Below are positions 24,593 to 37,509 of a DNA stretch of 61,364 nucleotides, piece after piece; the first letter of the stretch is position 1; the number at the start of each line of letters is the position of its first letter. This DNA is from Mnemiopsis leidyi (taxonomy: Eukaryota; Ctenophora; Tentaculata; Lobata; Bolinopsidae): assembly GCA_000226015.1 (NCBI GenBank), contig JH153406.1, positions 58,478 to 119,841 of the forward strand. Direction: 5' to 3'. The notes under the pieces are model-generated. The model ran no database searches and was not told the origin of the DNA. It worked only from the letters and a program-made list of their open reading frames with translations. The position numbers and the translations under genes were made by a program.

Positions 24593-25407
24593 CAATAGCT
24601 TTGTTTTTAGTAGATCAGATGCGATGTTTGTTCAAAGCAATGCAAAATCAGCTAAAATCGTGCTTAAAGACATAGCATACCTCTTTACTGGGAGATTCGA
24701 TCAATGTCATCCGACCTTCACAGTGACAAATCAATTCGTTCTTTTTGTGGAATCAGATCAGAATTTATATGCGCAAGCTTGTTTAGAAATGAATTGACGA
24801 AATTATAACTTCCATGCCATTACCAACAGCAGATTTGAGGTGTAGCATTTTATTAAAAACACATTTCAGTGACTAACCTATGATTTCCTCGTAACACGGG
24901 GCATTTCTTGATTTTCAGATCCTTCAATAGCGGTATTTGTATTTTATGTTTTGAAGACGGTGATCGAAGCTGCTAAATTTACTTATACTGTTCACCAAAG
25001 AATTTGAAGCTCGACTAGCCAAACGTAAAATATCCTAAATTGATAATTTTGCTAAACTTCCAACGTTTAGGTGTTGATCTTCAGCGTAAGGCTTTGGGGG
25101 GATTTTAATCAAGCATGTCCAACTGTCCGTTAGTTTTTAGGGTAGTTCTGACAGCTTTGTTTTCTTGTGTACCATGTACGCGTAACTTGTGTGATATATA
25201 TGTAATATGTATTATTGTAAATGATAGCGCCATTTAATAAATGATCATTTTTGTTGTGATGATAAAACTAAACGAAAATATGATGAAACAGAAATAAATT
25301 AGTTAAAAGAAACAGAACGACAGATTCAAGTTCTCGGAAGTCAAAAACGGATAAAATTGCCAACAGTAGGAAATTTGTAACCAAAAATTTGTCAAAAAAC
25401 TACTTTA
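24593..25407. other. Convergent intergenic region
   Basis: Lies between plus-strand genes ending at 24592 and RRP12 ending at 25408 on the minus strand. No coding exon seen. Confidence 0.5.
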
Positions 25408-28400
25408 TCAGACAGATTTCCCTGATTTAGGCTTTTTGCCTTTAAGTCCTTTTGATTTTGCCCCCTTCAAAACTCCCGCCTTACCAGCTTTGATTAGATT
25501 ATCAAATTGGCCCCGGTTTTTCTTCTTTCCCTTTTTCTGGTTAATGGATAGGTAAGCATACGGTTCATGTTTTCCCTTCTTCTTCATGTCCCCAGCCGCC
25601 TTGGTTGACTTGTACGAAGTTCCGTCGCTTTTAGGTCCAGATTTTTTACTCTTATTGCTCGTATCTCTGTTAATATTGTTTGCTGTTTGTAACTATATGG
25701 TCGCAGGGATGACGTAATTAACTAACTGCTTATAATACTGCAGATAACGATAATGGATTCAGAAATTAATTGAAGTAGTTCAGTTTCGAACCCTTAAGTC
25801 TGGCAGCCACATCAATATACAGCACAAGGAGTTTAGAACAAATAATCAGGAAAATGGATGTTTTGACCGAACCTGTAAATCCCCTTGCTGGGTCTCCCGA
25901 ACGGATTAGTGGCTGCTTTCACAACTTCGTCCTCAGAGTCGGCCTCTTCCTCTCCCTCACTGATCATAGCTTCCTCTATTTTCTGGGGAATTTAAATAAA
26001 TTAAGTCATAGATGTGACATTTTTACCTCGTCATGAAAATACAGCGGTTAAGTTAAAGTTTAACAAGGTAATTCACACGTTTTCGTCATGTAATCTATAT
26101 ATCTCCACCACTTAACACTTACGAATCTCAACAACAATCACGGAGAAAGTCTTAATAGAGCAACTATTTTGTATACAATAATTTTGTATACAATAAGTAT
26201 GTGAAAATTAACATAAAAGATGACTACCTTGGCTAAGTCCTCAATTACAAATTTGCCATCTTTTTCAGGGAGAGTACACGGTTCCTTCTTTGTTCCCTTG
26301 TAAATCTTAGGTATCATGGAACTGTCCAAGAAGTCAAGAGGGTTGTCTCCTTCCACTAACTTTGATGTCATCTGGATGATACAATGATTGATTTGACAAT
26401 GGTTTACAATCAGCAAGCATACAAATTCAGATTACAAGCGATAGAGTAAGGGATGGTAAGGCAACTTCCAAACCCTCCCTCTCTCTACCCCCCCTCCTTC
26501 AGACACAACAACAGCCTCGTCTCCTCACTAGCTTACCTCAGTCCTAGCACCCCTGCCCCTGAGCTGTTTGAAGTCCTCCATCATTTCCTCATCACCGTCA
26601 CTCTCCAGACCTCCATCCTCCTCCTCCTCACTTCCCTCCTCCTTGTCTCCTCTCCTTCCTCCTTGCTTGGCGGCTTTAGCACGACGTTGCTCCTTCACAA
26701 TGTGGTTAACTACCTTCTTGTGCTCCTCGCTCGCTAGTTTGTGTACTAGCTCGTAGCCAAACCGTCGGAGCAAGCGTTCCAGTATTACACGTACTTTAGC
26801 TCTGAGGTGGGGTAAAGTTAAAAATCTAATCATCTCAGGAGCAAGCGCTACGCATAAATTGTTTGATTCAGTTAGAGATACCACAAAAGCAATATGTATG
26901 ATTTCTTGTCATTTTGCCAGAAGTAAAATAAAACGTCAGACCCGTTCCAAACCTGAAATGATGCCTTATGGGTTTTTCCCAGTTGCTGAATCCTTCTAAA
27001 ATTGGCTTCACGTAAGGTTCCATGATAGAGAAATGTATGACTCCAATAGCAGCCTGCGGAGGGTTTGTAACTTGTTAACCCCATCTTTGCACAAACGGTC
27101 AACGTACGAAAATAATTTGTAATTATACTCAAAAAGTAACGGCCAGAACTCCTGGACTGTTTTCTGGCAATCGCAACACACGCTCGAATATTGTTCATCA
27201 GGCAGCACATGCCTGAATATTGTTCATCAGGCAGCACATGCGCGAATATTGTTCATCTGGCAGCACATGTCCGAATATTGTTCATCAGGCAGCACATGCC
27301 CGGATATTGTTCATCAGGCAGCACATGCCGAATATTGTTCATCCGGCACTATCAACTCTATCAGTCAATAGTATCACTTCACAATTCCCATGAAATGTGA
27401 AGAATCTTGTTCGACATGCCGTGTTGCCATCTGACATTGAGTATTTACCTTAGGTGACGTCCATGGCTATTTCTATTTCAAGAATGTATTTTGATAGGAT
27501 CCAAACATGAGAACGGAAATAACTTGGGCTTCGTAAATAACTAATAATTAGCTTTCGTTTATGTGATACGGTGGTTTGTCGTTTGCTGCACTAGACTTTA
27601 ACTTAGTTGACGTATAGTTGTGAAAGTAACCAAATAAAAAAGATAACTCTACAACACCAGGTGCACTGTTAGACTTAGAGATAAAACTGTCTTCCGCATA
27701 CTGCCGCCCGTGATGTTCCTGAACCGCCTTACCTCTTTTTTGAAAAGATGACAATTTTTGTCAGTTACCTTTGTCTGCAACATTCTTTATCGAGCAGGCC
27801 ATTAAATATTTTTACTGCTGGGTGCTTACATGAAGGTTCATTCGTTTTCTTAGCCGTGCTTTTAGATAAAAGTAAGATTTTTAACCGTACGCATGATGGT
27901 TAAATAATTTTCCCAAATTTACCACTTGTTTTTAAGCCAGCACGTCATTTTGATTTAGCTCGTTTCATTGCCTCCGCGAACGACACAATGAAAGTGTAAC
28001 TGTCCAGCCAGCACGTCAAGAAGACTTATTTTGTCCGCCATTTTGTAAGTCGTAACTTGTGGTTATCTTACTCTTTGTTAATATCAAAATTATGTCATCG
28101 ATTACAAAACCTTGTTTAAATCGATGAGTTAAGACAGGACATGGGCGATTAAACCACCTGCAGCATATCGATTGTGGATTGTACAAAGGGAGTAACTGTC
28201 CAGCGTCCAGGCTAACCCGAAGGTGTTACCTTTAGGATTACGCCCTTGTTTGATGTCCTAATGACCTGATGCGATCTTCTACCAAGAGTTCCATCATTTC
28301 ATCACGGCCGGTCGGCTAATGATATTTTAACTATAGGATGTAACGACCTGACAGATTTTTGCAAAAGTTGTACCGCATTTGTATTCGTTTTAATTTAACA

Positions 28401-31400
28401 GGTATTTGCTAAACTAGCTTAAAACAATGGAATTGGTTGAAATATTTTGATACCGTTGAGGTAATATATTTTTATATACTTGGCTTAGGTAAATTTTCAT
28501 TCAAGTGCAATGATGATTTTTACGCATTGTCCGCAAAACTCTTTATTTGCCAAGTAATGAAATTAGTTTTCTTGAAAGGATTATCAAATTCCAAAACTGT
28601 TTCCTATACGATTGCAGTTAGTACCCAGTCAACATTGCGATACGCAAGACTGCAATAGCAGTCCGCAAGAAAACTAACCCATCCGATATGTAGTTGGAAG
28701 CACCACCAACTACATACTACATAGCTCGATGAATGATATATGGTATTGGCAAACTGACAGTAGTATCTTTATTTCAAGAAATACTAGTGATTACTCAGTA
28801 AGACAAATATCAAAAACACAGATTCAACAGGCCAGGTACACGCCAGGTGCAAAGAACAAGTACTAGTAGTTTTATTCCGACAAAATATATCACAAATTAT
28901 ATTACAGTTCATTAGGGTTCTTGCATTGTGGTACACTATTAGTGATTTCCTTTCAGTGGTTCATGTAGATAAATTTTGAATTCTTGGTTCCTTTAAAATT
29001 AGATACATCACGGTATAATAATCTTTTTAAATTTCATGTGCCGAGCTTGAACGTCATTTCTTTATCAATCGATGAAAACATCTATTGAAGCGTATGTGTT
29101 AATTCTATTCTCCAATCATTTCTTCCCAGAAGTGAAGACAAGTAAAACACCGCAAACTAAAATGGTCCGCACAACCAACTACACCCAGTTTGCAATACAA
29201 AACAGTACAGTTCGCTACTGCTGGGCTAGCTTCCACATCCTCGTCCTCCTCTCCTCCCTCATCGGGGACTGTCTCGTCCTGTGCGGCTCACTTCAGCGGA
29301 ATGTGTTTAAACTGAACCCCCTCATTGTAACTGTCATTCAGTACATTGCAGTGTCGGATCTGATGTACGCTATCTTCAGTGTGTTGCCCAGTGTCATCTC
29401 CTTGCTGGCTGATTCCTGGATTCTGGGGGATGTATTGTGCTATCTCCGAGCTTATCTGGTCTACTTCGTGTACACAGCTTCACTTTATCTACTCGCTATC
29501 ATGACTACCAGCAAGCTACTCCTTCTCAAGTTTCCTATCAGATTCTCGAACTGGTCCAAGAAGAAGGGACACGTTTTGTGCTGCACAAGTTTGATTCCAG
29601 CAGCGTTGTCTCCACTACTTTTCCTGGTCATCAACAAATCAGATGTCGGGTTCGATTACAAAACCTATACTTGTGACTACATGTTCACGGAGCAGGATGT
29701 TTGGGAGAGTTTGCGACCTCTGATCGCTATTCTGAACCTCTTCGCGCCAACCACCATCATCGTAGCAACAACAGTTCCCACTTTGAAGTACATAGCAGAT
29801 GCTAGGCAGACAGCTAAGCGAGCTAGAGGCAGTGTACCGTGGCAGGGAGCAGTAACAGTTTCTCTTACAGCTGTGGTCTGCTGTGTCGCTATCTTGCCAT
29901 CTGTTGTCTTAAACGTTGGGGGAAGTTTCTTGGTAAACACAGGCGATTTAAAGCTTCAGTTTACACGAGTTGCTAAGTTCTTGTTGAGCATAAATATCAT
30001 GTCCAATTTTTACATCTACACACTGACTGTCAAGAGTTTTCGACAGTTTCTCCTTCATCAGATTAAACCCATCACATTTTTAAGCTGGCAGGACTCAGAT
30101 CGCAGACCATCAGCAGCTGTAGAAAATATTTCTCGAACCCATAGCGTTTGACGATAGCTTCTAATTTTCATGACAAAGCCGGCTGTCTATTAACCAATTT
30201 CGGATAAAGAACTTATTTTTTAAACTTAATGGATGAAACTAAACTCAGAGACTTAAGGCACGATTCACATTTTGAGTCAACCTTGCAAGGTAGATCTTGA
30301 ATAGTACTGACCTTGACAAAAGCCAAGACTCCCTTCAATAACTCCCTTTGCTTTGACTCCATCATAGCGACAACAATCTCCAGTATTTGGTCGAGCACTT
30401 CCGTCTCTAAGAAGGAGTTGTACTCGTACACAATCTTACTTAGACAGAGCAGTGTTGCACTGAAAACAGTATTATTAGTTTTTCAATGATATCGCAAACA
30501 AGTGAGGCGTGATTGTACATTTCGTAAAAAGTAAAGAATTGTTATCTTCTATCAAATGTATACAGTATGTTTCTTTTTTATCTGATAATGATCAAAACAT
30601 ATGGATGTTGTAATTGCATTCAACAAAATACTGCAGAGCCATTGTAAACGACATTGGAGCTCAACAAACATACATCTTCAATTGTCGAATAATAGTATGA
30701 TTTCAAAACGTTTCATCCAAACAGCACGAATAAGAGACATTTAATTCAACCTGGCAAGATGAGTTTGCCCGGTTACTCCAGCGATAATCATTTCGATATA
30801 GTTCTTCATGGCCTGTCTCTTATCCTGGCTCTTGTCCAAGTATACGTAACCGATAGCCGTGAGACATCTGTAGGCGGCGACTCGTGTCTTCTCGTTCTGT
30901 TCTTTGACACACAGAACGATCTGGGGATATTGTGGGGTTAGGGGATTCCTAAGAAAGAGGAAAAGTTATGAATTTTGAGGAGTTGCTGTTGAGTAGTTCT
31001 ACGTTGTAAAAGCTTTAATGAAAGTATGAGTTTAAGAAAAAAAGAAAAACGGCAAAATTACAATTAACTTTTTTTGGCCGCGCTTCTATTCCCTAGAATT
31101 ATTAAAGAAGTTCAAAGCTACCCAATAAATATAACACTTAAAACGCTTAACTTACTTCTGGCAAAACAGAGGGAATGAAATCGAAGTTCTCTATGTCAAG
31201 TTTCTTGACTAGAGACAGAAGACACTTGAGGCGATGTTTCTTAGCGGCAGGTGTCGCTAGAGCCAGGGACTCAGCCAGATGCTTGTATAGATCGTCCATG
31301 TGGGATGTTACAAATCTGTCGTGAGCTTCTGTTTTCCCGTCGAGTATACTTAACAAAATCTGAAAATGCCAAGATTTATGAGAACCTGAAAAAAGAAATG

Positions 31401-34400
31401 TACATCAACTTCGACATCTCAATGCTTTTAATTAAGTTTGACATTAATAACAAACCTAGGTTATCTGGAAGAACAAGTGAAAAAGTCGGGAAATAACCTG
31501 GTAGGCCCTTTTCTGTCGGTTAGCATTGCCAGGTTCAGTCAGCCAAGGCACTATTTCACCGTACATGGTATTCAGATCGTCCAGTCCGAGATACGAGATC
31601 ATTGTCACCAGGAGTTCCAGAACTACTTTCTTCACGTGATCCGTCATAACTTCCTCTTTTGACTTCGCTAACAGCTTCAAAAACAGAATCACGTGTTAGT
31701 ATACGATATACCAATGTTGTTATTTAATTAAGCATTTTGTTAGGATCAGGCTCGTTCTTTTAACAAGCTTAAAATTATAACAATTTACAACCAAGTCGAC
31801 GTAAGTCACTTAGAAACGCAATACGATTTAAATCGCCTCAACGTACCTTTTCAAAGAAAACGTGGAGGGTATTCTGGGGACAAATTGAAAGATAAGATCC
31901 GATACAATCGATCACTGGTTTCTGTGGCGGATCTTCCGGCTTTGGTTCAGACATGAATATGTTGAATAGGATTGGTAGAAAGTTCTTAGCAAAACGACCC
32001 AACTCGATTTTCTGATCGTCCGTTTGGCATGTCTCAATTAGGCTGATAAGTGAAGTGCACAGAACATTTCTGATTTCTTGTCGCTGACCGATGAGGGTAC
32101 CCATGGTTTTCGCGATAACTTTGAACGAGTCCAGTAAGTCTGTTGGTTTCTTGCAAAAGCTCGGAAGTAAACTCCATATCTGAAACTCTAGATTAAAACA
32201 AACCTTTGCGTCTAAAGTCCTATTCTCTTTCTTTAGAGTTTCGGCACGAGTCCTTAGAGTAGCGGTAATGGGAACCAGATCAGAAACGAAATATTTCAGT
32301 TCGGAATTAGAAATGTTGTCCCTCAAAATGGGCAACAACCAGCCATTGGGAATGTTGACAGTATCGCCGCTTTCGAAAGAAAGTGGGAAGATAGAAAGGA
32401 GTTGACGAGGTCCGATGAGCTTGACGAGGGAGCCTGCAGTGGAGTTGAAGAGAGAGTTGTTTTCAAAGTCAGGAGCTTCACGAATAACAAAGAGAGCGGA
32501 TATCAGGGGTTCTATCAGATAGACACAGTCGGATGGAAGATTCTGGAACAATGAACCTAGCACCTGAAACATAGAGAAATTATAATTACGACGTTAACTT
32601 GAGTGTATCCCAGAGAATTACAAATCTGTTCACTGACATGACAAACACTTTTCATATCGGAGAACATACAATATCAGTAAACCGGTCTGTGAACCATTCA
32701 TCACTTTTTGGGCTTTTTAAAAAATTGTAAGGAGCTGCGCCCTACAAAAGCTACATGAGATGGCCTCTTAATTTTAATGTCTGAAATTCCCATTAAGCTC
32801 TTAGCAAACGTAACGTACGTACAACGTTGTCTTATTCGTGTTACATGAATAAATGAGCTAAGGAGAATTGGCTCAACTTCCTCTTCGAATCGGCCGAAAA
32901 GCATCAAAATTTGAATGAGCGTCATGGTATTATAGGATTCAGCTGACGGTCGAGCTATTTAGGATGGGTTAAACAGAAGACATGCAGTAGAATATCATTA
33001 AGGTGAAGGAGATGTAAAAATGTCCAGGAATTACAAATTTAACCCTCCTCATGTATGTATGAATCAGTCTAATACAGGCTTTGTCTGGTGGCGCGATACG
33101 GAGGCGTGCGCCTGATTAAGATTTGTTGTTGTGTTAACAGCAGTAGACATCGAGTCTCGAGAAGAATTTGCCCAGTAGATGTATCCGAAAAGTGGAAAGG
33201 ATGAGAACAAATGAGAACGGGGTATTTCGGGTTTAAATGAACCAAAAACTGCAAGAAATAGTCAATAAGCATAGAAAGTTATGTTTGCTCATTTTTTGAC
33301 ACGAATTCCAATAACTCAGATGACCTACAATGACGTCAGGGTGCCATGATGACGTCATAATCGAAAATTTTAAAATTGCCTAAAAATGGTCGAATTCGAT
33401 TGGATATTGTTTGTATCGGTCTTGTTAGTCACTCTGGAAAGTTTTAGGTCGCTGGGACTTACAGCTGGGCTGTAATCGGCCGTTCTCATGGAGGCCTGGA
33501 GAGTATCTGAAAAAGTGGAAAGGATGAGAACACAGAGGAAAGGTCCTGGAGAACGGAGTTCTAGAGTAAGTCCAAGCCTGGAAATGGTTCAACATGATTG
33601 TTAGAGGTTTAAGCTAATCCTTCGGGGTCATTCTAAGTCCTGACCATGCCCGGTGATGACGTCACTGGCCACGATGACGTCATAATCNNNNNNNNNNACC
33701 TCCATGAGAACGGCCGATTACAGCCCAGCTGTAAGTCCCAGCGACCTAAAACTTTCCAGAGTGACTTACAAGACCGATACAAACAATACCCAATCGATTC
33801 CGACCATTTTTGAAAATTTTTGAAATTTTCGATGATGACGTCATCGTGGCCAGTGACGTCATCACCGGGCGTGTTCAGGACTTAGAATGACCCCGAATGA
33901 TTGGCCTAAACCTCTAAACATCATGTTCAACCATTTCCAGGCTTGGACTTACTCTAGAACCCCGTTCTCATGGACCTTTCCCCTTGTTCTCATTTGTTCT
34001 CATCCTTTCCAAATCCTTTCCAATTTTTCGGATACATTGACTCAATTTGCCTTTGCAACTTTTGCTTAGCAGTTTACTCTATCACTAAAGTTTGAATCGG
34101 CGACAACTTTTGAGTTTATAAACCGTCTACACTGCTCTAGATTTAAACGAAACTTAGCAGATGGCGGCCCATGAACCATGTCGACAGGAAGCACAGAGCG
34201 GCGACTAAAATCCACGCAATTTCAATAAAGTGTGTACGTGCGTCACCACACGAGTTTTTGCAATGCGGATGATTCCTCACGTTGTGGCCGGAGCAGTGCG
34301 CGTTTCAACTTTAGTAAGAATTGAGAGTGACTGCCCCACGGCCCTGTATGTTTTGTAATCTAACACGTTTAAGATAATATAAATTAAGGTGTTCGAACAA

Positions 34401-36945
34401 TATAATATACCTGTAGGACGACGTCCCACACTGACTGGTATGTTAATTTTAGCATTTCCTTTAGGATGGTCACAACTTTTGCCAGTGGTATCTTCTTTTT
34501 CTCCTTAACTTCGTTCTGCAACAATGATAATCATTATTGATTTGATTAATAACAAAAACCAGTTAAACATCGGCATTGAAGTGATCAGACGCAAACTTGA
34601 AATTAAAACAGAAAAACAAACCTCATATTCATCTATACCAGGCGGTATGTTGTTCACACAGAACTCTTCGAGAGCAACTAATGTTGTTTGTACAACGTCA
34701 CTGTTCTTCGAGAGTACACTCTCAGAACAAACTGAGAACAAACTGAAAGTACAAGTATGTTAAAATCTCCAAACAGTGAGTTATTCATCATAAGGAATGA
34801 CCGAGTAAATGCAATGCACTGTAATTTCAGAACCAGGAACTGTATTACCTGTGAGCCATGATGATGCCAAGTTTAGGTTCCAGTTTAGCAAGATGAGTGT
34901 ATCCGCTTGACAAAGCCTCAAGCCAGACAGTACTTATTGGGTGGTCGTAGTTTGCTGGCTTGTTGCTGTACAGATTCTGTAGAGGATAAAGATTGTAGGA
35001 TGATTCTTCTTGGCGGTTGAACGTGCAACATGAAACCCGATATTACAAGTTGTACACAATTACAAATTTATGAATAAAAAAATATCAAAATTTACCATAA
35101 GAATTTGTCCCTGCATTTCCCCTGTCATCTCGGTATCTTGCTTAAAAAGACTAGTAAGAGCTTGTAACGCTGCCGAGGCAACCTTGGTGTGACGCAGCGC
35201 TACTACGCGCAGCAGGGACTCCAACCCAGCCCGCAGCTCACTCTCGTCCGCGTGGGGCAGAATGTAACGAATGAATGATATAGTGTGTAACGTCACTTGT
35301 ACCTCCTTGGAACCTGGGAACGAAGAGGTTAAAATTCAATAACTATTAACAACACTGTAGCTATTGTTAAGAAAACGGTAAAAGGTACACGGGAAATGTG
35401 ATGAGGATTCAGCCACTCTTATCACTTACCGGTGTAAGCGTCAAGTTTCTGAGAGCAGCTCCTCAACACCAAGGAACATGCGACAGGGGTTGTGCGGGAG
35501 AGTTGCGCGAGAGAGCGCTGCGCAGAGTGGCGTATCTTCGGCTTGGTGTGAAAGACAAAGTGTATGAGGAACTCTAACATCCTAACAACTGATGGTTCAC
35601 TCCAAATAGCAGGATCTTGTTGGACAAGAAGATGGGAGATGGAACTCAAGAGAGATCGTACCAAGGCTACTGACATGTCTGCGGAGGAATTTTTTTTCTG
35701 ACCGAGTCAATGATATAACTATATAAGTGTTGCTTTCACAACATTCTCAGGCTTACATGCTTTGTTCAAAAAGTTGAACCTACATGTAAATGCATGATGC
35801 AACGACAGCTATGCACGGTAGTTCCTATATAATACGCAAAAATAACCAGCTGTATCCGCCGTCGTGCACTAATTAACATAATGTATAGTGTATTATAAAT
35901 AACAGTACACAGTACAGTGAACAACCAGCTAATAAAAATACTGTTTGGGGATTATCAAATTGGTATATTATCTTGATAGAGGTATAGAATTACCGCTCTG
36001 GAAATTCGTGCCAAGTTTGAAGGAACATACCTTTATTAGATTGCGTCTCAAGAACTGTAAACAGTAATTTTGATGAAGGAGCAAACTTGGCACGTAAGAT
36101 GTTTTGTGGGACTGAAGGTATGACAAGACTTAGCAGATACGTGATAGCGGTCTGCTGTTCTGTTACTGTGGCGGACTCTAGCGCCGTCAAAAGTGCCGCG
36201 AAGTACGCGATAGGACTTTCCTCTTCTCCCTGAGGAAACTTACGTAAGAAACACAAGGTTTTAAAAATTCACTAAGCATAATGAGATAATGAAATGGTAA
36301 CGTACTTACTGCATACTAAGTGACATGAACAGCAAACTACAAGGCCAGCATATGGTTAATTTACATTGTACACGCGATGATAAAACAATAAAACACAAAA
36401 TAGTGCTTACAAATCGTACTTCTAAAGTTCTAACGCTACCTGGCTCTTGATGACCTCAGTGATGGCAGTGAGGACAGCACACACCTCCTTGTGGCTGTCG
36501 AGAGGGGAATTCCAAAGTTTTCTTACGCGCTCAAACGAGGGCAATGTTCCTGCAGCACCGCTTGCTATCGTCCATGTGGATAGCGCTGCAAAAATTTTAC
36601 AAGTTAAAAAATACAGAATTGTTTTAGCTCAGGATATGGTACAAGAGAAAATTTATAGTCTAAAATGTCAATGAATTATTAAAATCATTGCTGTTATTTT
36701 ATACTATGATTATTATTTTAGTACCCACCAGAAATATGAGTAACTTCATCGTCCACCATCAAGTTATCTGTCTTATCATCCAGGTTTTTCAGCGCCACAC
36801 TTAGACCTGCTCCCTCGGTAGCAGGGACTGTCTTTTGACGTTTTGAGCGCACCACTGACGCTGCTTCCAGACGGTGCTTCTTGGTTGAGGGGTTGCTGGT
36901 GCATGCTTCCCCGCGCTTCCACCGCTTTCCTTTCTGTCTCGTCAT
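25408..36945 (-). CDS. RRP12: RRP12-like ribosome biogenesis HEAT-repeat protein (18 exons)
   Basis: RRP12 is a HEAT/ARM-repeat protein needed for processing and nuclear export of pre-ribosomal subunits. Exons in transcript order: 36729-36945, 36440-36585, 36031-36229, 35430-35678, 35096-35313, 34849-34976, 34622-34742, 34411-34515, 31847-32563, 31498-31674, 31156-31359, 30751-30920, 30312-30459, 26953-27053, 26537-26801, 26228-26371, 25873-25982, 25408-25666. All junctions are GT-AG and all phases agree, giving 1225 residues against about 1297 in human. Family hallmarks: basic N-terminus (KGKRWKRGE), HKEVCAVLTAITEVIKSQ, YFAALLTALE, a large exon with IPNGWLLPILRD and RFAKNFLPILFN covering the NUC173 core (roughly residues 430-700), acidic tracts after residue 1000, and the C-terminal GDMKKKGKHEPYAYLSIN with a Lys-rich end. 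Intron 13 (3.3 kb) contains a receptor gene on the other strand; intron 8 contains an inverted repeat around a gap. Confidence 0.93.
27185..27347. repeat. 29-30-bp minisatellite in RRP12 intron 13
   Basis: Six units of about 29 bp with core TATTGTTCATCAGGCAGCAC, separated by small differences after the ATG. It lies about 130 bp upstream (on the minus strand) of RRP12 exon 14. Confidence 0.92.
29162..30151 (+). CDS. Rhodopsin-like orphan seven-transmembrane receptor, nested in RRP12 intron 13
   Basis: Plasma-membrane receptor expected to signal through a G protein; ligand unknown. I chose ATG 29162 (329 residues) because a strong acceptor, TTTCTTCCCAG, ends at 29129; the frame is also open from an ATG at 29072 (359 residues). 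Seven hydrophobic segments are visible. TM1 has LIGDCLVL in place of the usual GN-V motif. TM2 has IAVSDLMYA (the LAxxD-like motif). A Cys precedes TM3 (DVLCYLRAY) and another lies in loop 2 (TYTCDY), allowing the class A disulphide. At the end of TM3 the DRY position reads TTSK. TM6 lacks the classical CWxP. TM7 has SNFYIYT where NPxxY is expected. N-glycosylation sequons NYT and NST sit in the N-terminus. It is transcribed opposite to RRP12 and lies wholly inside its intron. Divergent class A receptors like this are common in invertebrates. Confidence 0.8.
   Translation: MVRTTNYTQFAIQNSTVRYCWASFHILVLLSSLIGDCLVLCGSLQRNVFKLNPLIVTVIQYIAVSDLMYAIFSVLPSVISLLADSWILGDVLCYLRAYLVYFVYTASLYLLAIMTTSKLLLLKFPIRFSNWSKKKGHVLCCTSLIPAALSPLLFLVINKSDVGFDYKTYTCDYMFTEQDVWESLRPLIAILNLFAPTTIIVATTVPTLKYIADARQTAKRARGSVPWQGAVTVSLTAVVCCVAILPSVVLNVGGSFLVNTGDLKLQFTRVAKFLLSINIMSNFYIYTLTVKSFRQFLLHQIKPITFLSWQDSDRRPSAAVENISRTHSV
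33360..33990. repeat. Inverted CRE-rich repeat around an assembly gap in RRP12 intron 8
   Basis: Segments 33387-33492 and about 33540-33687 recur as reverse complements at 33698-33815 and about 33833-33985, around ten Ns (33688-33697). The blocks are joined by TGACGTCA-containing linkers (at least five copies of the octamer). The order is consistent with a unit of roughly 300 bp that is tandem on each side and inverted at the gap. No ORF of a transposase is seen. Confidence 0.8.
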
Positions 36946-37509
36946 ACTTGTAGAATAAGAGTGTTATGTAAGGAATGTGTTACAAGAGAGACATACATGT
37001 GTTCTCTGATGTAAAAATAATATAGTTTTCGTGACTTCCCTTGATTAGCCCAACATCAAAACAAAACAATTTCCACCAAAAGATGGCGGTTATGCTTGGA
37101 AGTTTAATAAAACTAACGCTGATGTTCTTTACAAAGTTATCAATAAGTAAAAATATATCCGTATGTACAATTGGGATGTTTAAAATGTTATCTAATGCTT
37201 ATTCAAGTACTTAATTAATAAACCATCCACTGTACATATAACATAGCGCCCACTAAAAGCTCAGTAATATTATAAAATTTATTAATTTAGTTGGAGACCT
37301 TCCATTAACTCGTAAAGGACATCAAAAAGTCGTACTTGTTTCATATATCACCGACAATCAAAGTTCAAATATGTAAATTTATAAATATGATTGTAAAATA
37401 TGACAATAGATGGAGTTCTGTGCAAAGATGGAATAGAACGCAAATGTTGCATGCTATTGGCGTATGCAATGTATACATTCTCCTGTAATATCTGAAAAAC
37501 AAAATCCAA

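Noticed and set aside
26453..26756. Plus-strand Ser/Leu-rich ORFs
   Set aside because: Antisense of the acidic RRP12 exon at 26537-26801.
27548..27771. Small minus-strand exon inside RRP12 intron 13
   Set aside because: It has a fair acceptor and donor but breaks the phase, and exons 13 and 14 join perfectly without it.
32701..32925. 74-codon minus-strand ORF in RRP12 intron 8 as an extra exon or gene
   Set aside because: RRP12 phases already match between exons 8 and 9, and the ORF has no family features or good splice sites.
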